Shown: piece after piece, positions 50,992 through 61,280 of the stretch
Numbering within the stretch: the stretch's first letter is position 1
Layout: each line of letters starts with the position of its first letter
NCBI GenBank assembly: GCA_905221605.1
Contig: CAJNDS010002084.1
Location: 64,001-128,000 of the forward strand
Origin: Symbiodinium natans
Taxonomy: Eukaryota; Sar; Dinophyceae; Suessiales; Symbiodiniaceae
Reading direction: 5' to 3'
DNA: 64,000 bases
Notes under the pieces: generated by a model
Database searches by the model: none
What the model saw: the letters and a program-made list of their open reading frames with translations, nothing else
What the model was told of the DNA's origin: nothing
Made by a program: the position numbers and the translations under genes

Positions 50992-51189
50992 ATGGCACAT
51001 TTACCTGGAACAGGACTTGATGACGAGACAGGTGAGGAGTTGACTGGGCCAAGTGTCCCAGCGGCTCCCTCGAACCCTTTTGCCGCCGGCAGTCCCTCGA
51101 GTGCAGGCGGGGCACTGACCATGAGTGCCACCGATCTTCAGATCCTGATGCAACGCATGGCTGAAGCCACACAGGCTGCAAGTGCAGGC
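50992..51189 (+). pseudogene. Gag-like N-terminal fragment
   Basis: An ATG at 50992 opens MAHLPGTGLDDETGEELTGP, a Ser/Pro/Ala-rich linker, then TMSATDLQILMQRMAEATQA. This resembles the N-terminal helix of dinoflagellate copia-type Gag proteins. At about 51190 the text switches abruptly to GC-rich helicase-like sequence, so this is a fragment cut by an insertion or recombination. Confidence 0.35.
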
Positions 51190-51875
51190 AGCCGCCTACT
51201 CTTCTACCGCCAGCGGAACTCTCCACGAACCGTCGGGTGCGCGGCGCTTCCTGCTGCTGGGCGACTTCCGGCAGCTGCCCGCCGTGCAGGACACCTTCGG
51301 CGGCTCGCAGGTGCTGCGCTCACTGAAGGAGTCGCAGCTGCTGCACGACCTGGCGGGCGGCTGCGTGCACGAGCTCACGGAGAACCAGCGCAGCGACGAG
51401 GCGATCTTCCGCTTCCTGCAGTGGCTGCGGGTGGACGAGCCGCAGCAGCCGCCGCTGCGGGAGGCTGTGCAGGCGGCGCGGCAGCGCTTCCTGCGGCGGG
51501 GCCACCCCGACACCTGCCTCGTCATATATCCCACGCCCACAGGATGGCCATCAACGAGCGAGAGAACCGGCGGCTCGCGCCGGAGGGCGCTGCTGCTGGA
51601 GCACCGGGCGCAGGGGCCTGCGGGCACCAACCAGCCGCAGACGATGCGCGTCTGGCCCCGGACTGAGGCTCGTGGATGCGGGCGGCAGGGTCGCCAAGGG
51701 CTGCTTTGCCACGGTGCGGAGGTGGGGGAGCGGATCTTGCTGGACGACGGGCAGAGCTTCGCGCCCGCGGAGCTGCTTCGGCACACGCCTTGTCACGTGG
51801 TCTCGTACGCCTCCTGCACACGAACATCAACCCACAGCTGAACTCATCACAATTCCATTGGGACAATGGCTCTCC
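51190..51875 (+). pseudogene. PIF1-like (SF1) helicase fragment with frameshifts
   Basis: RRFLLLGDFRQLPAVQDTFG holds the motif III GDxxQLP of PIF1/RecD-type helicases. SQLLHDLAGGCVHELTENQR SDEAIF (51330-51410) holds motif IV (LxENxRS). After about 51530 the coding text moves through other frames: MAINERENRRLAPEG, then VGERILLDDGQSFAPAELLR and VRLLHTNINP. The Walker A and B region is missing at the left edge. GC content is far above the neighbourhood, suggesting a different source. PIF1-like helicases of this kind occur in large DNA viruses, Helitrons and Maverick-like elements; the carrier cannot be told from this piece. Confidence 0.6.
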
Positions 51876-52158
51876 AACCGTATGAGAGTTCTATGGGTGT
51901 AAGCCTTGGGTGGCCCCCCGGTGCCGGGTTTCTTAGCCATAGGAAGCAAGACTTGGGGATCTAAGTCTAACTTTTACGATGCGCGGACAGCAGCTGTACA
52001 AAACTGACACCGGTCCGCGTTCAAGCTCAGCAAAACTGTGGAAAACACGCAAGCTGCCTCTGGTCTGCCTTCAAGCCAAGCTCGGAAACTACAACAAGCA
52101 TTCATTTCTTCTCAGCGCATCTGCAAAGTCAGAGGTACGATGTCCAGCGTTGCAGCCG
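51876..52158. other. Spacer
   Basis: No gene or repeat supported. Confidence 0.4.
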
Positions 52159-52610
52159 CTCTCTCTTAGGAAGATGTCCCCCAACCCCCCTACAACACAG
52201 CTGAGAGGATCGAGGATCTGTGTTTGAGGAGTGTGGTTCTAGGAGACGCTAAAATGCATCAGAGTGCAGTTTCAGGTCTCACAGAAGCATCGCTGCAGCT
52301 GATTTTAAGGCTCGAACATTTGCTCGTAATCGGAATTGCAACAGGATGCAGTTCTGAGACTGCGGAGTTGTAGAGTTCCACGCTGTTTCACTCCACAACT
52401 CCGCAGCCTCAGAACTGCATCCTGTTGCGATTCCGATTACGAGCAAATGTTCGGGCCTTAAAATCGGCTGCAGCGATGCTTCTGTGACCTGAAACTGCAC
52501 TCTGATGCATTTCAGCGTTGAAAGCTCCTTGAACCACACTCCTCAAACACAGATCCTCGATCCTCTCAGCTGTGTTGTCGGGAGTTGGAGAACATCTCCC
52601 TAAGAGAGAG
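52159..52610. repeat. Large near-perfect palindrome (arms about 215 bp)
   Basis: The left arm starts CTCTCTCTTAGG (52159) and the right arm ends CCTAAGAGAGAG (52610). Landmarks mirror each other: AGGATCGAGGATCTGTGTTT with AAACACAGATCCTCGATCCT, ATGCATCAGAGTGCAGTTTC with GAAACTGCACTCTGATGCAT, GCTCGTAATCGGAATTGCAA with its mirror, and TGCGGAGTTGTAGAG with CTCCACAACTCCGCA. The centre is near 52384 with a loop of about 15 bp. A few mismatches and small indels are spread over the arms. Confidence 0.9.
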
Positions 52611-52629
52611 GTGCCCTTTTTTTGCAGTT

Positions 52630-52745
52630 ATGATGCTTTGTGTGATGCGACAAAATGCTTTCATGGTGCGACAAGAATTCATGATGCGGCAAAGATGCGG
52701 CAAAAATGTTTCATGATGCGGCGATGTGGCAAAAATATTCCACAG
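52630..52745. repeat. Short degenerate repeat (ATGATGCGGCAAAA)
   Basis: Seven to eight imperfect copies of TGATGCGGCAAA(A/G)ATG-like text immediately right of the palindrome. Confidence 0.65.
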
Positions 52746-54666
52746 AAGGCTGCGCAGGCTTGGGTGGCGTCAATGACGTCCGCCCAGATTGCTTCTCAAG
52801 TTTGGAAGCGTCTGCCGGGGTCTGGCCCCCTGGGGCTCTGGGCGCTGGGGGCAACTCTGGGCCTTGCGTGGGCGAAGCAGGCAGCGAGTGGGCGAGAGTG
52901 TCCAGCATATCAGCCGGGACAGGCTACCTGTCGGCCTTGAAAAAAAAGGCTAGGCTTGTTGGTGCAAAGGCTGCCCGGATGTGTCCAGCGGTCCAGATGC
53001 GTTCTGTGGCTGGGTCGACGAAAGGCAGATCACGGCGGTGGTGTGGGCCCCATCACCTTGGGCTGGCGTGGGCGTGGGCGTGGCGACCGCAGGCTTCTGG
53101 GCTTGAGGGGCCTGTGCGCGTGAGAGCAAAGGGGAGGCAGGCTAGGCAGACGGGGCAGTGTCCGCCGGGGAGCCGGTGACCACGAGTGGCGGGGCTTTGG
53201 TAGGCGTGGCTGTGGCGGAGGGCGGCTCAGATGTTTGCGCATCTTGGGCCGGCTGGGCGTTTGACTCTGGGCGGTGCCAGCAGGCGCTGTCTCGTGGCTG
53301 CATCCAGTCCGGCCCAGATGGCAGAGAACTGGGCCAGAGTGGCATCGCTGTCGCTCGACATGGCGCGGAGTAGTGGGGCAAAGGCAGGGCAAAAGCTGAG
53401 GGTTTGAGAGGACTCACTGGCAGATGCAGAGCAACTGATCAAGCTGCAGGCAAAATGGCAAAAAACATACGAGCTGCAGGAACAAACATACAAGGCAGGC
53501 AGGCGCCTCCGTGTGTTGGGCGAAAAAAGGCAAATGGCTGTACCTGACATTCGGCAAGTGCAAAAGGAACTGCATAGTAAGACTAGTTAAAGAAGCTGCC
53601 AAAGGGGGCACTTATGGGCTGGGCAGGAGAGGGCCTGCAAACAGGGCGTCCAGGCAAGACTTCAACCGCAAAGGACCAACCCAAGGAAAGAAACCTATGA
53701 GAGGGGCAGCTGTCCTCGTCTGGAATGGGCTTGTCCAAGATGTTCAGGTGCACCTGGGCGGGGTAGGCGGATTTGGGCAATGGGGTGCAGGCAGTGGAGA
53801 GAAGCGACGAAACCTCAGTCGGACACTGTAAGGGCTGGACCGAGGAGGCAGAGGCAGAGGTGCTAGAGCAGAACTCCGTGGCGGAGCCTGCTTCACTGGC
53901 TGGCATGGGCAGGCCGGCAAGATACCAGCGGCAGTCCGAGGCGGTCCACCAGTCAACGGCATGGAAGGCGTGTCTGGATGCGCTGCAAATAGGACCAGAT
54001 GGCGAGCACGATATGGCTGAGGCTGACTAGGCTCCGAAGGCGCACCTGAAGAGGGAGCAAAGCATCAGGTAGTCCATGCAGGGCAAACACGTGGGCATGT
54101 GTGCGTTGCAAGGGGGTCATATGAAGGGCACACTGGCGGCGGCACCGTGTGGTTTGGTACCTGGTGCAGAAGTATGGAGCAGGAGTAGGCGGAGCTGGCG
54201 GCCTGTGGGCGTCGACTGCGCAGCGTGGGCCTGCAGGGAGTGGTGGCAGCATCTGAGCTGCGTTGCTCAGGAGGTGCTGAGGCGGTGGGGCTTTGGGACG
54301 GAGTGCAGGCGTGTGCTGCTGTGCAGTGCTAGGCGTAGTGTGGTGCGCCTCGGCACGGATCTGGGCCAATGCAAAACTGTGAGGGTAGGCGTCATGGGCG
54401 GAAGCAGCGCCCGGGTCGGGCCCCGAGTCGCTGCTGTCTTCTGTTGTAGAGGAACTAGAGTCGGCAGGTTCGGAGTTCGGAACTGTCGAAACCACAACAA
54501 CCGACCCAGCGATAGACGCAGCAGCGGCGGCCGGCGACTGGCATATGCAAATCAAGAGCATCGCAAGAAACACTTGAGAGCGCCCCCCAGCCGGGGCGTG
54601 GGGGTGCGAATCGCTCTGCAATCATTAGTACTACGATTTCTACTACAACCAAGACTATAACAGCCA
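52746..54666. other. GC-rich stretch with weak minus-strand ORFs
   Basis: Minus frames at 53550-53142 include MSSDSDATLAQFSAIWAGLD and AATRQRLLA followed, in another frame, by a Pro/Thr/Ala-rich tail. This resembles the start of a retroelement Gag. A second minus frame (54621-53953) is Pro/Ala/Thr/His-rich without motif. I would not call either a gene with confidence. Confidence 0.3.
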
Positions 54667-54792
54667 CAACTACTGCTGCTCATACTCCTACTCCTACTCC
54701 TGCTCCTGCTCCTGCTCCTACTCCTACTCCTACTCCTACTCCTCCTCCTCCTCCTACTCCTCCTCCTCCGCTTCTGCCTGCGCCTCCGCCTC

Positions 54793-54850
<58 letters not shown>

Positions 54851-54865
54851 TACTACTCCTACTAC
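54667..54865. repeat. Compound microsatellite, (CTCCTA)n and (CTA)n
   Basis: (CTACTCCTGCTCCT)-type hexamers give way to CCTCCTCC and then a nearly pure (TAC)n tract (about 54795-54850). Long repetitive ORFs on the minus strand (poly-Ser, poly-Val, poly-Arg) are artefacts of it. Confidence 0.9.
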
Positions 54866-55007
54866 TGCCCTCAGGTGCCTGGTCTGACTGCACGTGTGAA
54901 GAGCCGAATTGCATGGAATTTGCAATGGATTCGTGGTTTCGTGTCAACAAGTGGAAAAGGTTATTTTTCGGACCACTACTGTTGGCAAGGGGAAAGACAA
55001 GATTTGG

Positions 55008-55320
55008 TATGCTTGGCTTGTCTCTTGGCTCTGGCAGTGAAGTTTAGGGTTAAGGGCCCTGGCAGTGAAGTTTCGGGTTAAGGGGCGATGCTTTGCTTGC
55101 TTGTATTGTGGCCCTGGCAATTCTTGTGGTTAAGGTCTCATGGCCCTGGCAGTGAGCTGCTTTGCTTGCTTGTCTCGTGGCCCTGGCAGTGAAGTTTAGG
55201 GTTAAGGGGAGATTCTGAGATGCTTTGCTTGCTTGTCATGGCCCTGGCTATGAAGTTTAGGGTAATGGGGAGATGCTTTGCTTGCTCGTCTCATGGCCCT
55301 GGCAGCGACGCTTAGGGATG
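55008..55320. repeat. Tandem repeat with embedded TTTAGGGTTAAGGGG
   Basis: Five to six diverged units of about 50-70 bp share GCTTTGCTTGCTTGTCTCGT, GGCCCTGGCAGTGAAG and TTTAGGGTTAAGGGG. The telomere-like TTTAGGG is part of the unit. Confidence 0.75.
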
Positions 55321-55400
55321 TTTTGTTCTCTGCTTGTCGCTTGGCCTCTTCTGGGAAAAAAAGGCAGTAAGTGGCATGGCTACCTCAAGCCTAAATCCAA

Positions 55401-55458
55401 AACCCTAAACCTTAAACCTGAACCCTAAACCGTAAACCCTAAACCCTAAACCCTAAAC
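55401..55458. repeat. Telomere-like repeats (CCCTAAA)n
   Basis: AACCCTAAACCTTAAACCTG and ACCCTAAACCGTAAACCCTA run into three perfect CCCTAAA units at 55437-55457. This is the plant/dinoflagellate-type telomere unit on the C strand. Eight units in all, half of them mutated. Confidence 0.8.
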
Positions 55459-55912
55459 TAACACGGACATTATTATCGCGCAGACATGGAAGCTTTGGCA
55501 ACACGGACGTTATCATCGTGCGGACATGGATGCTGTGGTAACACGGACGTTATCATCGTGCGGACATGGATGCTCTGGTAATTAACACGGACGTTATCAT
55601 CGTGCGGACATCATCGTGCAAACATGGATGTTCTGGTAATTAACACGGACGTTATCATCGTGCGGACATGGATGCTCTGGTAACACGGACGTTATCATCG
55701 TCCGGACATGGATGCTCTTAGAACTCAAACGTGACATGGATGCTCTGGTAACACGGACGTTATCATCGTGCGGACATGGATGCTCTGGTAAGACGGACGT
55801 TATCATCGTCCGGACATGGATGCTCTTATAACTCAAACGTTATCATAGTGCGGACATGGATGCTCTGGCAACACGGACATTATCATGGTGCGGACATGGA
55901 TGCTCTGCCAGT
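55459..55912. repeat. 40-bp minisatellite, about 11 copies
   Basis: The unit is ACACGGACGTTATCATCGTG followed by CGGACATGGATGCTCTGGTA. Variants include AATTAACACGG spacers, one internal duplication of CGGACATCATCGTG, a truncated unit near 55720 and two units with TCTTAGAACTCAAACG or TCTTATAACTCAAACG ends. It begins directly at the last telomere-like unit. Confidence 0.9.
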
Positions 55913-57459
55913 CGCACGCCAGGAAGCCAAGAAACGTCGGAAAACCGAGGTTTTGGCATTTGATGTGCACGCATGCTGCGAAGTTGCAACGCACGTGATT
56001 TGCTGTGTCCATTCACACGCCATGCAGCCAGCAAGTGTCGTACCCGTTTAAAGCCCCTTTTTCACCGCATGTGTGCCTAGCTTGTTTCTGCCTTTCATGT
56101 TTTCGTCTTTGAATAACTTGCCCGAAAACCTTTCACGATGAGGTCTTTGGGCCCAAAAAACCTTAAAATACGAGTCCTTGAGCCTTAGGTAAAGCTACCG
56201 CCAGTGGCAGCTTTAGTTGAGCGGGGGCTTGCTATACACAAGTGCACTGCCATGCTTGGTCATGCTTGTGTGTTTTTTGAGTGCAACTAGACCAGCCGTG
56301 CTGCGAGCAATGTGAGGGACATGTGGCCTCGACATGAGCCAACCAGGGTTCTGAATTCTTTGGTTGCTGCTTCTCAACCTGCTGTTTCACACTAGCAGGC
56401 CTCTAGGTAGTGGCCCTTACTTGCGCACTGGGCATGTCCCAGCCAACCATTCATACAATGACTGATGTCTAGATCTGGACCGTAAAGGAGCGCATTACAG
56501 GGCTTGTCTTGTAAAGCGTTCTTTGGCAATCACACGTTCTTTGCTAATCTCAAGTCGGTTTCGACGTCAAAAAAATGTTTTGCCAATGCATGTTCTTGAG
56601 ACATTGTGGACGCATGACCAAATTGTTTTTGTGTGATTTGGCAAAATGTGTGGATGATGGCATGTGACAAACATCCTGTCAAATTTGTTCCCTGTGGCAC
56701 ATCCGTGGCTCAGCGACATGGCAACGCTGCCGTGTCCAAAGAAATGAAGTGGCTACCATGTCCAGTTTCCAGGATGGGTGTGTCGGCATAACAGACCCAG
56801 ACAGTGCTTCCGAATTTGGCCGGTGCGTGAAGCCAGGATGTGCAGAGCCGCACGTGTGGCAAGCTTGGTGATTGCTGGCTTCTCAGATCGTCAGTCAGCA
56901 GCATTGTGCGCAGCTTTTAAAGTCCGTGCATTTTGATTTACACACTCATTGCAGGGACTGCTTGTTAGTTTTGGGTGCAATCAATGTGGGTTGCTGCCAT
57001 CATGTGTTACAAGCATGTCATATCAAGACAACAGTTGTGCATAATGTTGCGCCGGGCTTGTGAGATGAATGTGGTGTGCTGTCATGAAAGGCATTTGGAG
57101 GATTTGTCCATTGTGATGCCGTGAAAACGGCGGCAGTTCGCCGCATCCCGAGTTGCATGCCTTTGGTTTCAGAACTTTAGAAGCTTGTCGATGAAATTGC
57201 TGGGAGGCCAGTGCTTAGCCGTGGTTGTCATGGATCATGAATCATGAATGGAATGAAAATTGCGATAACGATGCCCATCGGCCATTTCGAGGTGCAGATG
57301 CATCTGCTGCAGGCCATAACATGTTTCCTGGCTAAGCTCTCCCAAAAGTCGAAGAACAAACAACTTGCAAGTGAGAGCTGCAGGGCCGCATCTTCTTTTG
57401 TTTCCCAATAAGCGCAAGCTTGGATGCACTTGCATGAGGCCAAGACTTGCATGTTGCCG
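55913..57459. other. No supported gene
   Basis: Only short ORFs without motif. Confidence 0.45.
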
Positions 57460-57605
57460 ATAGAGGCAGGTTGAACAATTTCATTGTGGAAGGCAGTCCC
57501 GTTCTCAAAGCTGTTGAGATGCTCGAGGACCTTGAGGATCGCTGGGCACCTCCTGATGTTCTGTTGTTGCATGGTGGAGTTTCTTGGGCCCCTGTTCAGT
57601 GTTGG
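57460..57605 (+). CDS. Possible exon of unknown gene
   Basis: The plus frame LNNFIVEGSPVLKAVEMLED followed by LEDRWAPPDVLLLHGG looks coding and is open without being part of a repeat. It lies about 0.5 kb upstream of the MAT1-like gene and could be a 5' neighbour's exon. No family is recognised and the boundaries are not certain. Confidence 0.3.
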
Positions 57606-58086
57606 GGATGGCGACTTGTGGCGAGAGAAAGGATGATACATTGAGATGCATGACAGACTGCGACCGTAGCTTTGCATAAGAGTCAAGGCAAGGCCACGCT
57701 TCCTGTAAGTCTTGGCACCTGATCAGAAAAAAGTCGTCGGCGCGGCGAAGACAGAAGAGGAGTCGTGACCTTCGTGGCACATGCATGTCGCGGCTATTGA
57801 TCCAGGTCAGGCCCTGTGGTGTTAGGCCTCGCTGCGCATGGAACAGCTGTCAATTTCACGCGCTGCATGTGCAATGAGTACAGTGCCGCAAATCGCTGCT
57901 TCTTTGGCTTTCGCACATCGGACGCTTTGCAGCAGCTTGGAGATAAGCACAGTCGGCAAGCAACATTGTCCCCCCTGCGATGCTGAGGTCAACTTACCCA
58001 TGGGATGCCACAACATGCCCTCACAATTACTTGGGCCTCCGTAGCACCAAGAAGTCACCTGCAGCTTTAGAAGGCAAACTTGAGCC

Positions 58087-59423
58087 ATGAGTGAATGTGC
58101 CCGCTGCCATGTGGATTTCTACCACAATCCCGAGGTAACATGTGGTATGAGTGGTATGAATTGGTGCTTTCTATTTGTGGCCATGCGTGCGCAATCTGTC
58201 AACATTCTTACTCGCTCCTGCCAGTCGCATCAATATCGTCGCATTGGCTGCGAGTTCGGTGCGCTGTCTACTCTTGCTTTAATACATCCAAAATACTTCC
58301 AGTAGAGGGTGTACAACTCACCAAGCACCTAATTCTGAGGGCTGCGCAAAATTGCTCTTGATCATCTGCTTGGGATGAATGAGAACGACCCTGGACCAGG
58401 TCCGTGTCTTGTTCTCTGCCATCTGTGAGCATCGAATTTGTGAACGATGCTTACCCCAGGTGAGCGACTGTGTGGTTTTGTCAGAGCACCTCTTTCTGAG
58501 TTGTAACACAGCTTGTTGGCTTGAGCTTTCACGAGACAGGGGCTGACAAAACTCAAGTTGACACGAGTTTATCATTTGTGGAGAAGCACGTTGTCGCGCT
58601 TATGCAGGAATCTACGGGTTGAGTTCGTAGTATCTCAAAGTTCGCATTAGGAGTTCTTCATGCTGTGTCAGGCCCTTCGAGCCAAGAACTGCCCAGGGTG
58701 CGGCCTAGCTCTGAGGCCAGAGGATGTTTAAGCATCTGGAACCCAACAACGCCAAATTGTGCATCGTCATTATGCTGTGCGAAGTTCTTGCAAAGTCTTC
58801 CCGGCAGGCATGAAGACTTCTCCGAGATGCCTCGAGAGTGCCGCGAGGTCGATCGCGAGCTGAAGGCGAACTATGGAACTCTGTTTGTTTCCATTGCCTA
58901 CCATGCTGAATGAACAAGCATGGGATTTGTTTGCTCTGCTCGCATGTACATATTCGTTTTTGTTGCTGCTGTGACTCATCTTTTCTCATGTTTGCACACT
59001 CACCAAAAGAACTTGGCCGCAGTCTGATTGCGCCTTCTTGACCAAACCCCCCTGCCCACTCTCGACTTGTCCGTGTTCTATCTATGTCAGTCACACCTAG
59101 CCGACCTGGCATCGCACTGGCTCAGGTGCGTAGACAGGTTCGTGAGATTTATTGCAAGACGGAGCAAGACTTTGCGTCTGGCAATGAGTGGGATGAGTGT
59201 CGTGCAGCAAGGAGAATGGGCAGCTCAGGGTTGATGAGCGCACATCTGAATTTGTTTGGATTGGTGCGTGTTTGCTGTCCCAACGTGGTTGATCAAGAAA
59301 TCGCATGTCTGTGCTCGAGCACTCTGGGTTGTCAAGGGCGGGACGCCTGCCCATCTGCGCAAAGGTATTTGCTCTTGCGAGAGGACATCATCTACAAGCT
59401 CGTGAATGGATCCAAAGAAGAGG
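58087..59423 (+). CDS. MAT1/TFB3-like subunit of CDK-activating kinase and TFIIH (multi-exon, partial)
   Basis: MAT1/TFB3 holds the CDK7-cyclin H kinase in TFIIH, in the nucleus. Exons readable on the plus strand: 58087-58134, MSECARCHVDFYHNPE; about 58161-58200, LVLSICGHACAICQ; 58672-58724, after TGTGTCAG, ALRAKNCPGCGLALRPE; 58815-58865, DFSEMPRECREVDRELK; 59126-59196, after GGCTCAG, VRRQVREIYCKTEQDFASGN and EWD; 59365 to about 59423, YLLLREDIIYKLVNGSKEEV. Together they follow the family: a RING finger of C-x2-C...CGH-x2-C-x2-C...C-x2-C form, then a helical segment of the IRKKVxxxYNKxxxDF...EYLEExEDIIYKL type. The intron 59197-59364 is a clean GT-AG; the one after 58865 starts GC. The gap between exons 1 and 2 is only 26 nt and lacks a clear acceptor, so a frameshift there is possible. 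The coiled and C-terminal parts were not found. Confidence 0.7.
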
Positions 59424-61185
59424 TCATCGCATGTGCAGCGTTAAAGACAGTATTTCTATGTACTGTACGTATGGTGCACCATTCATTGACTTTATGAGGT
59501 ATGAGAGTGACATGATGAGTGTCTCGATGGAGTTGCTCATTGCTTGATAAGACCATTATGCATAGGAGCTCATGCTGAGCAAGTTTTTGGCACCTCGAGA
59601 ATGGCTTGTGTCTGACGTCGTCATTGCTCCGTTCTGCCTTTGAAGCCCCTCATTCATCATGTCGTGAGGCGGTTATTACCTCCCAAAAAGCCGCCGGTCG
59701 CTCATAGCAGAAACCCTTTGAATCACAAGAGGTCTAGCCTCGAAATTTCATTCTTTGTGTGTCCGTCACCTCAGTACTCGGCAAGGATATTTGCGTTCTC
59801 TTCCGACACTTTGTCGTCGGTCCTTTGCTTTTGATAATCTGATTTTGTGGAGGTTTCGATAGGCAGAGAATAAATGTTATGCTCATATCAGGAATGTGGG
59901 AAGGGGTACCCCTCCAAAGCGATACTCTCATTTCTGAGCGGGGCAAAAGCCAAAAGTCCTGTAGCGTACTAGGTGCCAGAAGCCACATTTTATTGACATG
60001 TCCAGAACGAAGAATTCTTCGGGCTGTTCAGATATGTCCCTAGAAGGTCCGCTGCTCATGCCACGGTTTCTTTTACCCGGTCAGTCTACCTGGACCCTAG
60101 CCCCCTGAGATTGATGTGGGAATGGAAACTTGAACACCTGTTTTGGGTGTCTGTTGGGTGTCTTGAGACGGAATTGGGTCGGAAGGAGCTGTGTTTGAAG
60201 AGCAGGGAAGGAAGATTGCTAGAGGCCCAGCTGTAGGGAGAAGGCAGCCTCGGTACAGGTACATGACACCTGGCGCCAAATTGAGCGCTACAAGGCCAGG
60301 GTTGATCTGTAGCCTGCAAGATCCATGGAGCAAAGCAACGCAGCAGGACTTGGCTGAGGTTCCACACAAACTGAGCATTCTTTTCTTGGGAGATGTGGAC
60401 ACGCAGCCATCGTTCGCGATCCAGGCGCAAAATGCCGAAAGCATTCGGCAGACGCAGCGCATGCGCCCGAAGAAGGCAAGGCTACCTGCTTGACAATCCG
60501 AATTCAAAGCCGAACTGCAATATTCCTCGCCGGCGGCCCCTTTTTTAACCAGCTAGCTGTGGGACGTGCAGTTGTGCCTGTCGTTGGCAAGGTGCTGGAA
60601 AAGGTGGCGGCTGTCATCAAGTCCGAAGGCTCTTCAGCTCGGTGGACTTGTGCAACGCTGTGAACTGCCGCGTCTGGCAAAACATGTAGAAAGCTGGAGG
60701 CTTCGTGCTAGACGAGGTAGCATTGCGATGTCAATGTGAGTTTTGACAACAACGCAGATATGCGAAAGAGGCAACTTTGCCAGCCGGGTGAACGCAGACT
60801 GGCTGGACCGCATGGTGCTGGCCCCCAATCACCCTTTCCAGGAGTGACTAACCGAACTAACCGTGAGGAACCTGTTTGGACTCCGGACTTGATGTGGTGC
60901 AGCAGCAATCAGCTGAGATCGCGGCCTGGCCGGGCTTACAATCATGTTGTTCTCTTTGACCAAGAGAGGCAGCTCGTGACATCACATGGGAGGAGCACTA
61001 TGAGACTCTTCTCGGGGACCTTCCTCGAAGTCCAGATGCAAGTGCAGCTCTTACTGCTTGATGTTGTTTCTGACTGAATCTTCTGCTGCTTTGCTACTGG
61101 CAGTAAGGCCGACAAGCGTAGAGAAAAGCCAGCACTATGATTCTATCCAGGAGTGAGGGGTGTGTCCGGATTGAACAGCTAACGC
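59424..61185. other. Probable remainder of the MAT1-like gene or spacer
   Basis: Later MAT1 exons should lie here on the plus strand. A frame ending at 60493 (GDVDTQPSFAIQAQNAESIR) and one ending at 61075 are open, but neither carries a recognisable MAT1 motif. Confidence 0.3.
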
Positions 61186-61280
61186 ATGAGGGGAACGGGG
61201 AGAGGGGACAAGGGAGGGGAAAGGGGCGGGAGAGGGGCGGGAGAGGGGCACGGGAGAGGGAGAGGCAGGGGGAGAGGGGA
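61186..61280. repeat. G-rich tandem tract (GGGAGAGGGGC)n
   Basis: Repeated GGGAGAGGGGCGGGAGAGGGG with many closely spaced G runs of three or more on the plus strand; able to form G-quadruplexes. Confidence 0.8.

Noticed and set aside
54076-54660. 194-codon plus-strand ORF
   Set aside because: Composition is Arg/Trp/Cys/Gly-rich and without motif; overlaps an equally unsupported minus ORF.
54552-54950. Poly-Ser/Arg ORFs
   Set aside because: Products of the (CTA)n and CTCCTA microsatellite.
55459-55912. Regular repeats resembling a CRISPR array
   Set aside because: The 40-bp units are contiguous without unique spacers, in a eukaryotic context; this is a minisatellite.
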